Assembly (NCBI RefSeq): GCF_036884655.1
Contig: NC_088340.1
Span: 682,001 to 746,000, forward strand
Length of the DNA: 64,000 bases
Source: Musa acuminata AAA Group
Lineage: Eukaryota; Streptophyta; Magnoliopsida; Zingiberales; Musaceae
Direction: 5' to 3'
Numbering within the stretch: position 1 is the stretch's first letter; each line of letters opens with the position of its first letter. This document shows positions 35,703 to 48,882 of the stretch, in pieces. The notes under the pieces are model-generated. The model did no database searches, had not been told where the DNA came from, and saw only the letters and a list, made by a program, of their open reading frames with translations. A program made the position numbers and the translations under genes.

Positions 35703-36539
35703 TTCATAACATTATAGTCAATGTCAAGCACTACCAATGCCCTCCGGCAACTCTTGCTTAGTCTATGAACATGAAAAGTGATCCAACATTTTAGCCAAAA
35801 AACCTATATACGTAGCCCATGTAAAATTTCCGAACATATCAATTTATGATAATGTCCACACCAGCCCTCACTGGTGCGAGCTCCCTGAGCTGTGAAAATG
35901 GGATGTACACTGAAACACTCCGACCAATGTTTTTCAACTCTTTGGCTCTTCATTAGACGTTGGTTCTTCAACTCTCCAACCAACATGAGACTAGATGTGA
36001 CCTTACCAATTTTCTTATACAATTAGCCAATTTATGTCGTGAACAATAATATTCTACCGAGATCCTCTCAAGCTCTTACTAGCTATGATATTGCCAGTTA
36101 TTTACAGGTTTGTATCAAGGAAAAGTATTTGCAGAAATTCACAATGGTTTCGCACCCTTCATTTTTCTCAATACTACCTTAGCCACTTCAGTATTCAGAA
36201 CAATTCATTGTGCACAAACACAACTCTACCAACCAACAAATGAACTCCTAGATAGAGAGATTCAATATATCAGATTCTTGCCCACCACAGGAGCAACCGT
36301 GTCTCTCGTCTCTTCATTCCTTCAAAGATTTCACCCCTACTACCCAGAAACTACATACGTAATCCACTTCCCCCAGATTATTAGGAGATGCCTCTACATC
36401 TCCGACAAAGTAAGGAATCGATTATCATACAGAACAACACCTCATCCCACTACAAACCTATCACGCTCAAAACAACAACTACCAGAAATCTTCCGTCGCC
36501 GCCACGAGAAGCATCAAACATAGGCCTCAAGAACATGGA

Positions 36540-37080
36540 CATTGTAGGGAGGATATCTCGGAGCTAAGAATCCACCAAACGCCATCAAGCCCGTTCCGGG
36601 AAGGTAGTCTCACAACGAGATGGAGGGTTTCTGACCTGAACCGGCGGAGGCAGAAGCGGCCACACCGGTGATTCGCCTCTCCCTTCCCCTGGGAACCTCT
36701 CGGTCTGGTTCCGAGGAATGGGATAAGAGACGGAGGAAGAGGGTATGCGAACGGGAACACGAGCCTTATGTGTGTCAGGGACTCGGATCTCGTCCAATTG
36801 GTGCACCAAGGCAAACGTCAGTCGTCGGATCGGATTTGATCGGAGGGCTCTCCGTCACTCTATCTCAAAGAATCATCTAGAACCGTCCAGGGATCAGTAC
36901 CGCTGCCGACGGGTTGGTTTGAGCGGGACCGAACCGATCAGGTTCACTGTTTTCACCGAACCGAATTCAGCCCTTGCTGAGTCAAATAACGACGGTCATA
37001 ATCAGGTTCAATTCATGCGGGCACACCGCATGGTAAGCGGAGCGAGCGCACACTGCGTCAGTTCTTTGGGGCGGCGACGG
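36540..37080 (-). promoter_or_regulatory. GC-rich probable promoter and first non-coding exon of the DnaJ gene
   Basis: A CpG-rich stretch in otherwise AT-rich surroundings, with open frames in several registers that do not resemble proteins. Its position 1.2 kb upstream of the DnaJ ATG, together with the leader splice signals, suggests this is where transcription starts. CCGAACCGATCAGG and CACCGAACCGAATT motifs lie at 36930-36965. The exact start is unknown. Confidence 0.35.
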
Positions 37081-37088
37081 AGAGGCCT

Positions 37089-37412
37089 TCGATCGAGCTC
37101 AGCCTCAGAGAAATTGATCTCCTAGATCAGATCATCCCCCCTCTCCTCGCATCGACTTTGCCTTCGGTGCTTTGCTCGATCGAGCTCCGCCACGGCGAAA
37201 GCGATCTCCGAGATCATCTCATCCTCCCTCTCCTCGCATCGACTCTGCCTTCGGTGCATCAGCCTCAGCGAAATTGATCTCCTAGATCAGATCATCCTCC
37301 CTCTCCTCGCATCGAGTTTTCCTTCGGTGCATGCTCGATCGAGCTCCGCCTCGGCGAAAGCGATCTCCGAGATCATCTCATCCTCCCTGTCCGCGCATCG
37401 AGTCTGCCCTGG
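37089..37412. repeat. GC-rich tandem array of two alternating monomers (A-B-A-B)
   Basis: Monomer A (AGCCTCAGCGAAATTGATCT...CTAGATCAGATCATC) starts at 37101 and 37261. Monomer B (AGCTCCGCCTCGGCGAAAGC...CCGAGATCATCTCATCC) starts at 37183 and 37342. Spacings are 82, 78 and 81, so the dimer repeats every 160 bp. All four share the tail CTCTCCTCGCATCGA.TTTGCCTTCGGTGC in variants. Confidence 0.93.
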
Positions 37413-37542
37413 CTGTTTGCCCCAAGGTAATCCAATCCGACGCAAACCCTACGGGCTAATAGACGGTGCAAAACAGTGCACTGGGTGATTCGACGCCAAT
37501 AGACCGCACCATGCTACTAGTCCATCCACTTGGACTGTTGCA

Positions 37543-37570
37543 CACCCTATGGGCCGCAGTCCATAGGGTG
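37543..37570. repeat. Perfect 10-bp inverted repeat, 8-base loop
   Basis: CACCCTATGG at 37543-37552 and CCATAGGGTG at 37561-37570. A second small hairpin (AGTCCA...TGGACT) lies at 37519-37536. There is no T-run, and no role is visible. Confidence 0.85.
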
Positions 37571-38587
37571 GCTTGGATATAGATGGGAACATGACATTCA
37601 ATCTTTTTGAGGGGTAGTTTGAATATTGTTTAAATTAGGGAGCTCATTTGAAAAATTATTCAGTAGCACTTTTTTAAAAAGATAAAAAAAAATGAGGGAA
37701 ATCATCCAAACATCTTTTATTTTTCATAATGTTATGAATAGCTATTAATTTGTCTTATTATACAATGGTTGAGTACTTTTTTATTCAATTAAATTAAGAT
37801 CACATCAATTCTATAAGCCTCATTATTATCCATTCTAAACATAGTGGATGAACAACTCAAAATCGAAAAACCTATGTGGGAAAAGGTGCAACTTCTTTTG
37901 TTCTTCTTGGCTTTTATTATGTATACAAGTACATGAATATCTTGGTTACTGTTAGAATAGCGTAAAGCTTTTGGAATTAATGGATGCCTAATCAAAATTT
38001 TTGCCACAATATTAACTAAGTACTAAGTTTAATCCATCAAAATTAGTGGATAGTGGCCTTCACAACAAAAAAGATGATGCTGATGAATATGGCTGAGTGA
38101 TTGGCAGGGGAAACCATGGAGTGTCAGCAGAATTATAAGGATTCATATAGATTGGAGAGCACAAAAATGGTACAATGGCTTCAGTTCTCGTGTTCCTCTT
38201 CCACCTTTCTCCCTTAAGTCTCCCCTCTATGCTGTCTGCTGAATTGGTGTTCATGTTAATAATTTGTTTTGCTGGTGATGAGAATGGAAACTGTATGTGT
38301 TCTGTGGTTTATATATATATATATATATCAAAGAGGAAGACATACTGAAATGGATCTCAAGGTATATGGCACAGTTAATTATGGAACATAACTGTGCAGA
38401 GATGAAACAAAATACATATTAAATGTAAAATGTTACCACAATATAGCACCTCAGACAGTGTGCTTATTTCTTAAGCTCCCTTATAAATAACACTTTTCTG
38501 AATGGAGTTAAACTCGTCGATGTCAACTTATTTCATCAATCGGATCTATGTGCTAAAGGAATGAGCATCAACTGCTCAGGCCTTTGA
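37571..38587. other. Spacer and 3' flank of the carboxypeptidase gene
   Basis: AT-rich with no gene. It contains a TA run at 38310-38329. The last 100-200 bases should be the 3' untranslated region of the minus-strand protease. Confidence 0.55.
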
Positions 38588-41500
38588 TCACTTCCTTAAA
38601 TCTTCATAGTATTGATCGATCCAACCTTGAATTATCTTAACCTCTGTTTCTCTTTGCTCTTTGAGCCACTTGGGATCATCTTTTGTGGCTGCTCGAAAAT
38701 CCAAGTGATGAGCCCCTGAAGAGATGCAACAGTGGTTGAATCAGAAGGTTGATTGATCAATATTGTAACAATTAAGAATAGTTAGTACAACAAAGGATTT
38801 CTTTCTTTTTGGGTAAGATTTGGTTTACTGGCAAAACTTTCTTGGCAAGCCAATCCGCTCACCTAACGGTGTGACGAGGGCAATGATGCTGGATGATATG
38901 TTCTTCAGCACCCTACAAATGTATTCAATGGCAAAAGCATAAAAATCAAACAATCAAAACAAGTACAGAAGGATACACCATGAACCTTGGTGATGATTAA
39001 TAATTACCCGCCTCTACTCCAAGGGTCTCTCATTCCATTAGAGAAAATAATGTTGCTTCCGAATCTCTTTAGCACTAGCTCAATTTTCTGGTTACAACAA
39101 TCATTCCAGGAAACAATTTAGCAAAAGAAATGCAAAGCTTTATGCAAAATCTGTTCAAAACATGGGCCTATTAAGCAAAATAATATCTTCTAGTTTGCAA
39201 AATCCAAAGCATAAACTTCTAGTTTTTATGATCTATGACATGTAATTCATTTATACATCCAGCTGTGTTGCATCTTCAATTTATCAAATTCTTTTAAGTG
39301 AAAGACTAATGTGTGACCTCTATGTTCAAACAAAGAGCAACATGAATTGCATCCCAGAAAGAATTGACTCACATTGCCACCATATTCTGTGGTTATCCAG
39401 TGGGGCCTTGGTCGAACTTCATACTTTGTCATGCACTGGTCACCAAATTCTTTATAGTCATATGTGGATGGGGGAAACATGCTTTCATTAGAGGAAGTCA
39501 TTGGCATGACCATCTCTGTGCATGCCTGAGAGACGAAAAAATTAGATGATCGACAAATTTCCACGAGGGATGTCCAGAACTATGGCACTGAAATTTCCCC
39601 ATCATGCAAATTTTATGGTGTTCCAAAATTGAATTGTACAATAATATATGTAAGCCTGAGGTGAAGTTTAAAAAATGTGTAAAGGACAGTCGATTACGGC
39701 AGGTTTCTACCTGCCAGTCCCAACCATGGAGGCCATGAGGATCACTTCCGTTTTCTATGTCAAAGCAAGAATTAGTACTTGAGTAGTTGTAATATAAACT
39801 TGCAGCTGAAAACACTTTAATGAGTATGTCCTCTCCTGCTGGGAATCCATCAATAATCCTACACATCTATAAGAAATAGTTCTGATTAGTGAAATGAAAA
39901 AAAAAAAAAAAAAAAGAGCCATAAAAGCTAGATCATAATCTGCTGTGAGAATAAATAGCAGCAAGGACATCAAGAAATGTACATAATCTAATCAATGATA
40001 ACTTCAGCTGCCTCCAATCCTATGATCATTAACATTCACATATCAAGATAAATAGGATTGTAGATAATCTGCATGTGCCAGTTTTTGTTCTTTTCAAGAA
40101 GGGGCACCAGACACTGGACTGTCGTTCATAAGAAGATGAATAGCTTGTCCAAGATTGACACAATTACGCAAGATAATATACATCGGTCTCAAGAGAACAG
40201 TATGGAAGCATTACCTCTTTAACAGGATATGCAGGCAAAGGCATCAGAAAATTGGCTGGAGTTGGGTAATCAATCATTGCTGTGTATACAAATGCTGTCC
40301 ACAACCAATCTCTCACAGAATATACAGACTGAAGTTTTCTGCAATGTGTGAACCACATCTTACCCAAGACAGGTCAAAATGAGAAGTGTATGTAAAGATA
40401 TAAAGAGTATTTTCCTCGAAGGAAAAAAAGGAACAATTGATAGTGCCAAAATAACACAGGATTTGACCATCATAAAGGACTGCTTTCAGTTACTCAGAAC
40501 TGTAAGTTTCTGTGAGAGTTACACTGTGAGTGCTAAAAAATGGTCTACGACCATGAGCTACCATAAACTTCTGGAGTATCAAGGAATTGTACTCTGACAT
40601 GTCTCTAGTTGTTGTCATAACATAACTCTTAAAAACTGGATAATTTTTTTTCATTGAGTGTGACATTTTGGATCAACCAATACTGCATGCTTTCTACAAG
40701 CATTTGGACACTGACTGGCACACAAAAATATAAGAAAATCCAAATATCCCCCACTTCCATTGATGATAAAATTGTTGGTGGAGCTCAAACCATTCTCTAT
40801 ATGTGGTTAAAGGTCACAATGCCAAACATGGAGGCTAGCAAAGCTAAATTGGATGGCCCATGTGCTTATAGGTTTCTAAACTTATGCTCATCCCAGATGA
40901 GGTCTTGTAGCAAAAAACTTCAAATTCCGCAAGAATAAAGACAAGAAGTATCTCCTTATTGATTAATCTACATCAAACTTGGATGTAAATGGAGGTCCCA
41001 GTGTCCCTCTCAAAGAAGTAGGTGCTTGTTCCATCACCATAGTAGAGTAACATATGTGGATAACAATCAGAAAATTGACTCATAAGCCAAATCAACACGA
41101 ACAGATTTGGTCTCATGAAATTAAAGTCGTCAGGCATGCAGCCTAGGTTGTTTTTTTCCCAGTATCATATTGAATGTTACTTAAATGTCCTACACGTCCG
41201 ACAAGAGCCTGTCTTGAAAGGCACATTGCACCCACCTAGATGGACCCTTAACAAGACAAGTAATTACTAATGCCATCTCATCAACCAAATTGCTCAATAA
41301 TTTCGATAATTATTATGGTAGTTTGAGGTGATCAATCCATACTTGTGCTTGCCAAGAAGAATTAACTTACTTGCAAGCTCTAAAAGTTTTGGTAAGTTCC
41401 AACATCCCTCCCTTCTTAGCTCCCACTACCATCAACTCATCCCAGCTGTCCTTGATCACCTCAAAGCAGTTAATGCTCTCATCCTGCAAGATGCCAATCA

Positions 41501-42686
41501 ACCAAAAGATCAAAAATGAGAACTTGCATATCAAATGGTTTTGCTCTAATCCGTGCTCAACACAGACAACAATCCAACTCGATATTTATAAATTGGAATA
41601 TAAATTTGGGTCTACACCTTGAAATCCTGCGACACACCATCATAGAAGCTACTCCAGGGAACAATATGATCAAACTGCAGGATGGGTGCTGATGAAGCCA
41701 GAGCCCCGATGGTTATATGTGGATACTTTAGTCTGAACCAAGCTGCCAACACTGAGAACCAAAAAGTTTCGGAGGTATAAAGTTGGAATATTTTCATTCT
41801 TATACACAAGGAAAGATGGATGCCGATTAACTCTGCACCATATCATTGACACAAGACAAAACTTTTTGTTTATCGTCAAGTTAACAATTATCGTATGTTG
41901 TTCGGATTCGTCTGGAGATTGTTGATCGATTTGGATTTGTTATTTGACTGTAGGGTCCTAATTAACCCCACCAAAAAGATTACTGTTAGAATATGAGGAT
42001 AACATCTATACACAAGAGGGAGAAACATACTTCCCCCATAGGATCCACCAAAGACTACAACCGGAGATGCCTCTGCCGACAAGTTCTTCTTTAGGCTTCT
42101 TATGAGAATTGCGTAATCTGCCAATGCTTGCGTCGATGTCAGATATCCCAATTCCTCAGCCGATTCGTATGAATCATTCCCGAATGGCATCGACTCGCCA
42201 TAGAATCTATGCTAAAACCGAAGCAAAAGGCTACATAATTACTTCGATTCGTATACTCCCACCAACGGAAGAAGAGAAGAATTCATGTACCTCGATGAAG
42301 ACGAGGAGGGCCTTGAACTTGGGCGCGATGTCGAGCATGAACCCGGTGTTGGCGGCGAACCACTCGATGTTGCCTTCGTTGCCGGTGTAGACGAAGATGG
42401 GGGCGGTGTGGACGGGGCCTTGGTCCCAGTAGGTGGAGTTGATGAGGTACTTCTGGTAGAAGACATGGTAAGCCTTGGGCCGGAAGGTGAAGTGGTCCAG
42501 CTGCTGGGGGAAGAAGTGGGCGGTGAATGGGAGCTCGGAGTCCATGGCGGGCTTCCTTTTCTGTGCCAGGGATTGCATGGCTGCGCTTGGGGACAAGGTG
42601 GTCGAGGAATGGACTCCTGAGATGCCCAAGGTCAGGAAGAGGAAGAGGAGGAGGATGAGGGGAGGAAGACGTGAAGCCAGGGCCAT
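38588..42686 (-). CDS. Serine carboxypeptidase S28, lysosomal Pro-X carboxypeptidase-like
   Basis: The ten exons in reading order are 42686-42291, 42211-42031, 41751-41618, 41483-41371, 40338-40215, 39866-39711, 39525-39373, 39087-39008, 38912-38863 and 38715-38588. All borders are GT-AG, and the frame closes at 504 residues. The N-terminus ([20 protein letters not shown]) is a signal peptide. Next come [10 protein letters not shown] and [11 protein letters not shown], both S28 signatures, and [11 protein letters not shown] at residue 133. The nucleophile is Ser189 in GGSYGG. The likely acid is Asp440 in FSNGMRDPW and the likely base is a His in GAHHLDFR (464-468). The enzyme should remove C-terminal residues after proline in the vacuole or apoplast. 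Two NxS/T sites are consistent with glycosylation. All expected catalytic residues are present. Confidence 0.95.
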
Positions 42687-43250
42687 GTTGTCTCCTCGAG
42701 GAGAAGGAGCTCCTCTGAGAGGAAGGAGAAGGAAGTAGTAACAGCAGAAAGTGGAGTCAAGGTCTTTTTGATGACTTGCCTTATTCTCTCACTTTTGAAT
42801 GTAAGTCACGAGCAAATGACGTTAGTGGATATGCCGTGGAAAATTAGCTGAATTATAATTATATATATTATAATATATTTATCCCTCAAAAATTAGAATG
42901 TGACTTTAGCATACACATTTTATAAAATTTAAAACCTTCAAATATTCAAAAAAAAAAAAAAAGGAAAAAGAACCTGGAAAATCATTCTTAAATTAAGAAA
43001 TATTAATAATATTGAGGTATGCTAAATCCAAGGGAATTTAGCATATATTTAATATTCTAAAAAATTTTGGAACTTGCATATATTAATTTCTGTCAATTAA
43101 ATAATTCTAGACAATATTTTTTTAAAAGAAATATAGGAATAGTTTAAATATTTTCTTAACTCAAACTAACTAATTTTTTTTATATAGTTAGTCATGCTTA
43201 AGTTAAGTTAAGTTTTTTTTTTCTTGAATGAATTGTAAAGTGAGGATAAT
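42687..43250. other. Upstream region of the carboxypeptidase gene
   Basis: A purine-rich leader (plus-strand GGAGAAGGAGC...) up to about 42740, then AT-rich DNA. There is no gene on either strand. Confidence 0.5.
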
Positions 43251-43253
43251 AAA

Positions 43254-43275
43254 TGTGTGTATGTGTGTGTATGTG

Positions 43276-43306
<31 letters not shown>
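43254..43306. repeat. Compound (TG)n-(TA)n microsatellite
   Basis: TGTGTGTATGTGTG, then TATATATATATA, then TGTGTGTGTGTGTGTG. Confidence 0.95.
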
Positions 43307-43597
43307 AATATAAAAAAAAGGACAAACTTAATAATTTTAAATCTAAAAGGCTATATATGTAAAGACAGCTTTGTGTTGTTGGAAGAGAGATCCAATGCAG
43401 TTGGATCATATAAGAATAAATTCTTTGACCTAATCAACTTATTCTTTTTTTTTCTTTTATCTATTTTTTTACAAGACATTTGGGCAAATTTTAGGAGTTG
43501 TTAAATTTTTTATTTTATATTATTTTTTAAGAGTAAATGACAAATCTTATCATATAACCTTCATATCCACATCGGTATAACTTTCTTGTGTCCTTCA

Positions 43598-43599
<2 letters not shown>

Positions 43600-43642
<43 letters not shown>
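43600..43642. repeat. (TA)n microsatellite, about 43 bp
   Basis: Uninterrupted TA units in an AT-rich spacer. Confidence 0.96.
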
Positions 43643-43645
<3 letters not shown>

Positions 43646-46600
43646 GCTTAATGGATAGTAATAATGTAAATTTGTGCATATTATCTATGCATAATTGAAT
43701 ACGATCCACGTACAAAAGCAAATGATAATGCGTAAATATAACAGAAAATTAAATAGAGAAATAAGGGAAATTGTGATTATTCTTTAAAGTTTTCATAAAA
43801 AAAAAAAAAAGTTTCAAAAGCCATGGTGACTTTGTTTGTGCACATTAGTAAGAAGCTCATAAGCTATGTTTATATAAGCGATTGAATCCAAATCCCAATG
43901 TTGATCGACGATGATGAGATCATATCAGGAGATGGAGATGAACCACGAGACCAAAAATGAAAACAAAAGGAAGCAATGAAAATAGGTGAACAACAAGAGG
44001 TTATGGACGAACGGATTGCACCAAAAAGAGATTTGGATTCAGACAACGACAGAAGAATCAGCCATCTTGTCTGGGGTGAGCAGGATATGTTAAAAAGATG
44101 CATCCATCAGTCACGAGCAAAGCTGATCGGTGTTAACAAACATCCATCAATTCCATGTAAATTGGATTGATGCTGGGAATCAACTTTTCCCCGAGCAAGT
44201 ATACATAGTAAAGGATCAAATCCCATTGTTTCAAGGGGATTGATTTATCTCATATTTGTTTATTTTGTTAGATTATGCAGTAAATTATATGAATAACAGG
44301 TGAGCAATAATGTAAATCTTGTCGTGAGAGAAAACGCCATGCGTTGTTGTCCTTTGAATATCTAAAAATGATTTTGGCAGCATCGACAGTGGGGAAATCA
44401 ATAGGACGCCACACATACATACACACGAGAGTGCCTGTTGTTTCCTTACCTGTCGTAGTCATGTAGGGCAACCAGATCACTGGGAATCGATAAGTTTTCC
44501 ACCATTGATGAAGACGTACACGCACCTTGGACCAGTTCATGGGAAATGAAAGTCAAGGACCGGTACCATCGCCTTTATTTCCGTGGAGAAACGTTGAAGT
44601 CACTTTAGTAGTCTCCTCTTCATTCAGATATCAACATAATTGCAAATGGGATGGGTCTTGTGGTTTCCTTCTGACAAATGATAAGAGACGATGAGTTTGG
44701 AAACGAAAGAAAATATCAGCATTAACTTTTCATCGTTAACAATTCATAAGGAGAATTTATAGTACTAAACATATGTCTACACAGCCGCCAACTCAGTACT
44801 GGAAGAAGGACGGTCCATTCTGACATGATAAAAGGAAGTGATCTATCACACCATACGGTCTGGTCCCTTGAGTTAAAAAAACACAGATAAAAAGGTTAAT
44901 TGGTCCTAAGGAGTCATCATTCCGAGAGTCATCTTTAACCCACACCCTATCAAACATCTCGTATCATTTCCTATCAAGCACCAGAGAGTCATGACTATGA
45001 TATGATAAGAACAATATCGTAGTCATCATGAAAGAGAACATAAGATCCCTCAACAATCATGAAATCATGAACTGTAAATGTTATTACTATGATAATTACC
45101 ATAAGAAAAATATTCACTTATTACTCTAGTTATAAACTCTCAACAAACCTTGCTCATCAGATGAGGACCATCCAAGGAAAATTTTGATATCTCTCCTCTT
45201 TGTATCATCACATGAAGCACCTCTATCATACATTCGCTGACGAATCAAGGAACATGACTTAGGTTTTCTAGTGATATCAGAAGAGGCTCATCAATTTCTG
45301 AATGATGAAGTGAAAAATAAGTATAATTTTACTCTCAACACTTACCTTTGTATAAAAATAGTAGTAGTAACAGTAATAGCAGTAGCAGTAGCAGTAGCAG
45401 CAGTAGTCATAAAAGCATCGATCAGCGAAAAGTTGGTGGCCCGGCTTGTGTGTGGGATTCACCATCGCCTCACGAGCTGCCTGCCACATGCACTGGGCTT
45501 TCTCAGTGTGTGGCGACCGAGTAAAAGAGAAAATGATAAGATTCCCTTGGTGTACTGATCTGGCTGTTCCGGTACTGCGACGTGAACTGTTGATAGGAAT
45601 AAGAAGAGGAGGGTGGAGGAGAGCCATCTACCTTATCAGTCTTCGTTTTCCTGCTGCATTAGAGATGGGCAGCTATGATTTGATAACCCTCTGACAGCAG
45701 CGAGGAGAGGGTTGGAGAGCGCCAGGAAATTAAGCCGACCAGCCCTGCAGCCTCGCAGTCCTTTGCCGAACAGCCCGTGAGCTGAAAGCTTTGATTCTTT
45801 TGGAGAATGGGACAAGAGGTAAAGTTTCAAACAGTCTTTAAAACAAAAAAAAATAACACTTACATAGAGGAGGGAAATTATGGTTTCGTTTCTGAGGACT
45901 TCATCAACGATAGGTCGAGCCCAAACATTGACGACGTTCACTTGCAGAAGACTCAAACTTGGCAGTTTGGGCCTGCAATTTGAATCACCAATCCAACCCA
46001 ATATATATGTATGCATATAAAAATGACAACCATGGGCCAGAATAAGCAGCTAACACTGACCTGAGATCTACCGAGAAGGGCAGTCCACAAGTCAATGCGA
46101 TTTATGCTGATCCTTCGAGATTGAACAAACTGCCAATAACAGAGTTTCTTCATGCTAACTCAAAATCATCGCTTCAATAGCTGCTGTCATGTTGCTGCAT
46201 GTGAGAACTATCACGATCGACATGCTGGTGAATGTGCACAAGCTCAATAGGCCATCTTATTGAAGCTTTCAGGTCAGTTACATTTGGAAGTCACTCCAGC
46301 AGCAAGTAATGCAGAAAATATTTCTGTAGCACATCACTTGGTTGTATTGATCGAAAGATAAAGTCTCAGCTCCGCTAACCGGACATTAATAGATCGCTTA
46401 TGACAAATTCAAGAGACCTGCACACATGTCAAAACTACAGAAAGTCAGCTAAAAGCAATCAAATTAGACAGACTCAAGATAACCACCAGTATCTTGTGTA
46501 CTTACTCGTCCACTGGAGTTTTCTTGTGATGTTGTTTTATTTATTCTTTTTTTTTTTTAAGTAAGACACTTGGAAACCAAGATTTGTGTGGTCCATTTTC

Positions 46601-47560
46601 GCGTATATCTCGTCATGCTTGTGTCGATAACCACCAGTATCAACATGATGCAGTCTTACCCTTTGGTCTAGTCTACATGTTTTCCCACTTCTCTCGATCT
46701 CCAACCTGAAAGGGGGAGACAATGACAAGTGATATAGACCAGCAAGATGCATATCAAGACGAGAATTTTTTGCTTTGAAGCAGTTCTAACCGCCAAAGGT
46801 ATCCAGTATTAAACTCTCCCTCTCCTCCAAAGGAGCTCACCTGTGGATACACCAAGAGACAAATCAGAGCAGTGAAAAGTTGGGAAATATATCGAGGTCT
46901 TGACCAGTAAAACAAAATAGAGATAATAATAAGTCACAAAGAAAAACAAAAGCACCATTTTCAGCAGTGCAGTTACCATTGGTTTTTCATTGAGTGACAT
47001 TCAATCATTGCAGCAACTTGGATGATGATTGTCTTTTATACTGGTGTTGGTCATAAGAACACCTATATCTGTTGGAAGCAGCTCCAGTCCACAATCCATC
47101 TTCTAGAAATCAAAGACCTTTCTCCGCGACTTCAAGAGCCAGCAAAAATTCCTTTTGTTCCAGTTACTCGACACCAAGGTAAACCATGCCTGTATATGAC
47201 GAAAAGTAGATTGCAATTGCAAGACTTCATGCAACCTGAAAAGATCAGTAAGCTGGTGCTAGCTTCAATGCTGGGATTTGACCCACCACAACAAGGCCAA
47301 CCTTTATCAACAAAATAGGTAAGGATCTCAAATTTTCAGGTATGATTTTGCATGGATCAAGCTTGAAAAATATATGATGTGGGACCAATTTAGAACATCT
47401 CTTATTTGAATAAACCCGATTAGTTTATGAGCTATTTCGTATGTCTTAAGCTGCCACATGACAAAGTCTGGATTTTTTTTAATTTTATAGTATTAAATTA
47501 TCCAAGGAGAAGAAAAAAGATTAAAAAATTAAAATTTTATCTTGATTGAACATTATAAAT
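43643..47560. other. Gene-poor region
   Basis: No confident gene. It includes an imperfect (AGT/AGC)n run at 45358-45405 and a two-exon minus-strand candidate at 45904-46153 that is discussed as a finding. The short frames here (for example 44268-44540 minus, 47022-47318 plus) lack family motifs and codon bias. Confidence 0.5.
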
Positions 47561-47644
47561 CTTGATAAAAGATTTTATTCATCTCTACAAAAATAGAAGT
47601 TTATCAATAAAAAATGTCATCAAAAGGAAAAATTCAATTTTTAT

Positions 47645-47800
47645 AAAGAAAAAGACGAAAATTTTTAATGATGATTTATTTCTAAGACAAATTCGGAGTG
47701 TTAACTTCTTCCAATTCAACTTTCATAAAGAAGAAAAAGATGAAAAATTTTGATGATGATTTATTTCTACGACAAATCCAGAGTGTTATCTTCTTCGCGG
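47645..47800. repeat. Diverged two-copy tandem duplication, period about 82 bp
   Basis: Copies beginning AAAGAAAAAGACGAAAATTT (47645) and AAAGAAGAAAAAGATGAAAA (about 47727) both continue with ATGATTTATTTCTA.GACAAAT and CAGAGTGTTA or CGGAGTGTTA. Confidence 0.85.
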
Positions 47801-47857
47801 AAGGGAGGGACAAATGATTTATTTGACTTGATAATTTTTTTATTTTTTTATTTTCAT

Positions 47858-48045
47858 TTTTTTCTTGTACTCAGGGCAAATGAGATGTAGTGAACTGTAG
47901 GACAAATGACTTTTTTTCATAAAGAAGAAAAATAATTTTTTTCTTGTACTCAGGACAAATGACTTTTCTTCGTAAAGAAGAAAAATAAATTTTTTTATTT
48001 TTTTCTTGGACTCAAGGCTTAAGAGGCAAATGAAATGTAGTGAAC
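47858..48045. repeat. Irregular repeats of TTTCTTGTACTCAGGACAAATGA and AAAGAAGAAAAAT
   Basis: The segment TTTTTCTTG(T/G)ACTCA.GG appears at about 47858, 47939 and 48002, interleaved with CATAAAGAAGAAAAATAA. It looks like a small decayed satellite, with unequal spacing. Confidence 0.7.
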
Positions 48046-48747
48046 ATTGTACAATGAATAAGTAAATTGAGTTTAAGCTTGTTATCATATTATGCACGTG
48101 TGGTACGAGGCCAATTATATCATCATGAGACATGTCTAGGTGCTTCGTCTTCATCCGAAGAATTCTCTCCTTCAGCCAGAGCGCACGAGTTTGATAGTTA
48201 TTTAATTTTTTTTCATATTCTCTTTTTATTATTGTCTTTTATTCTTATTTTATCTTTCTTTATTCTAAAAAAAGAACTTCGTCTACTCATCTCAAACTCA
48301 TCCTACTTCAAAATGTCTCAATGATTGCCACTTTATATACTATCTCTTTCACGTATATTGACACCCAGGCAAACTACAAATCTTCATTCCAACTATTTTA
48401 TGTCAGTTATATGGATCTTTATTTTGTTGTCGGTTAGGCTATTGAATGCAACATCCTCAAATAATTCAATAACGATAATGTTATTTCTCATTATTTTCCT
48501 CTGCATCCATTTTAATCTTCCATGACTGCTTGTAAAAAGCTTGAAGTGGTCAAATGTCCCTTGCCATAGAACTGAAGTGTCACCACTGAGGCCATATCCA
48601 TTCTTGCATACTATATGTGCAATCATTCTCATTCTATATTACTTAGTTACACCATCATCTATCTTATTAACCTCATTAGGTGATACTCTTGTTCTCATAT
48701 GCTGATTTCTAGCTACACAGCATCCTTAGTAGCAATAACTTCCATGT

Positions 48748-48882
48748 CATGTTTTGCCATTTAGTTCGCAAATTCCATTTTGCTCTTCTTTTTCTCTGCC
48801 ATGTTCTTATAATGTATCATGTTTTACCATTTAGTTCTCAAATTCCCTTTTACTCTTCTTTTTCTCTGCCATGTTCTTATAC
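48748..48882. repeat. Two-copy tandem duplication, period 70 bp
   Basis: Copies start at 48748 and 48818 (CATGTTTTGCCATTTAGTTC and CATGTTTTACCATTTAGTTC) and both end CTGCCATGTTCTTATA. There are about five differences. Confidence 0.93.

Noticed and set aside
36110..36523. 137-residue plus-strand frame
   Set aside because: No motif or splice context; the composition matches spacer, and it lies in the inferred leader intron of the minus-strand DnaJ gene.
47022..47318. 98-residue plus-strand frame
   Set aside because: No recognisable domain, codon bias or promoter-like context.
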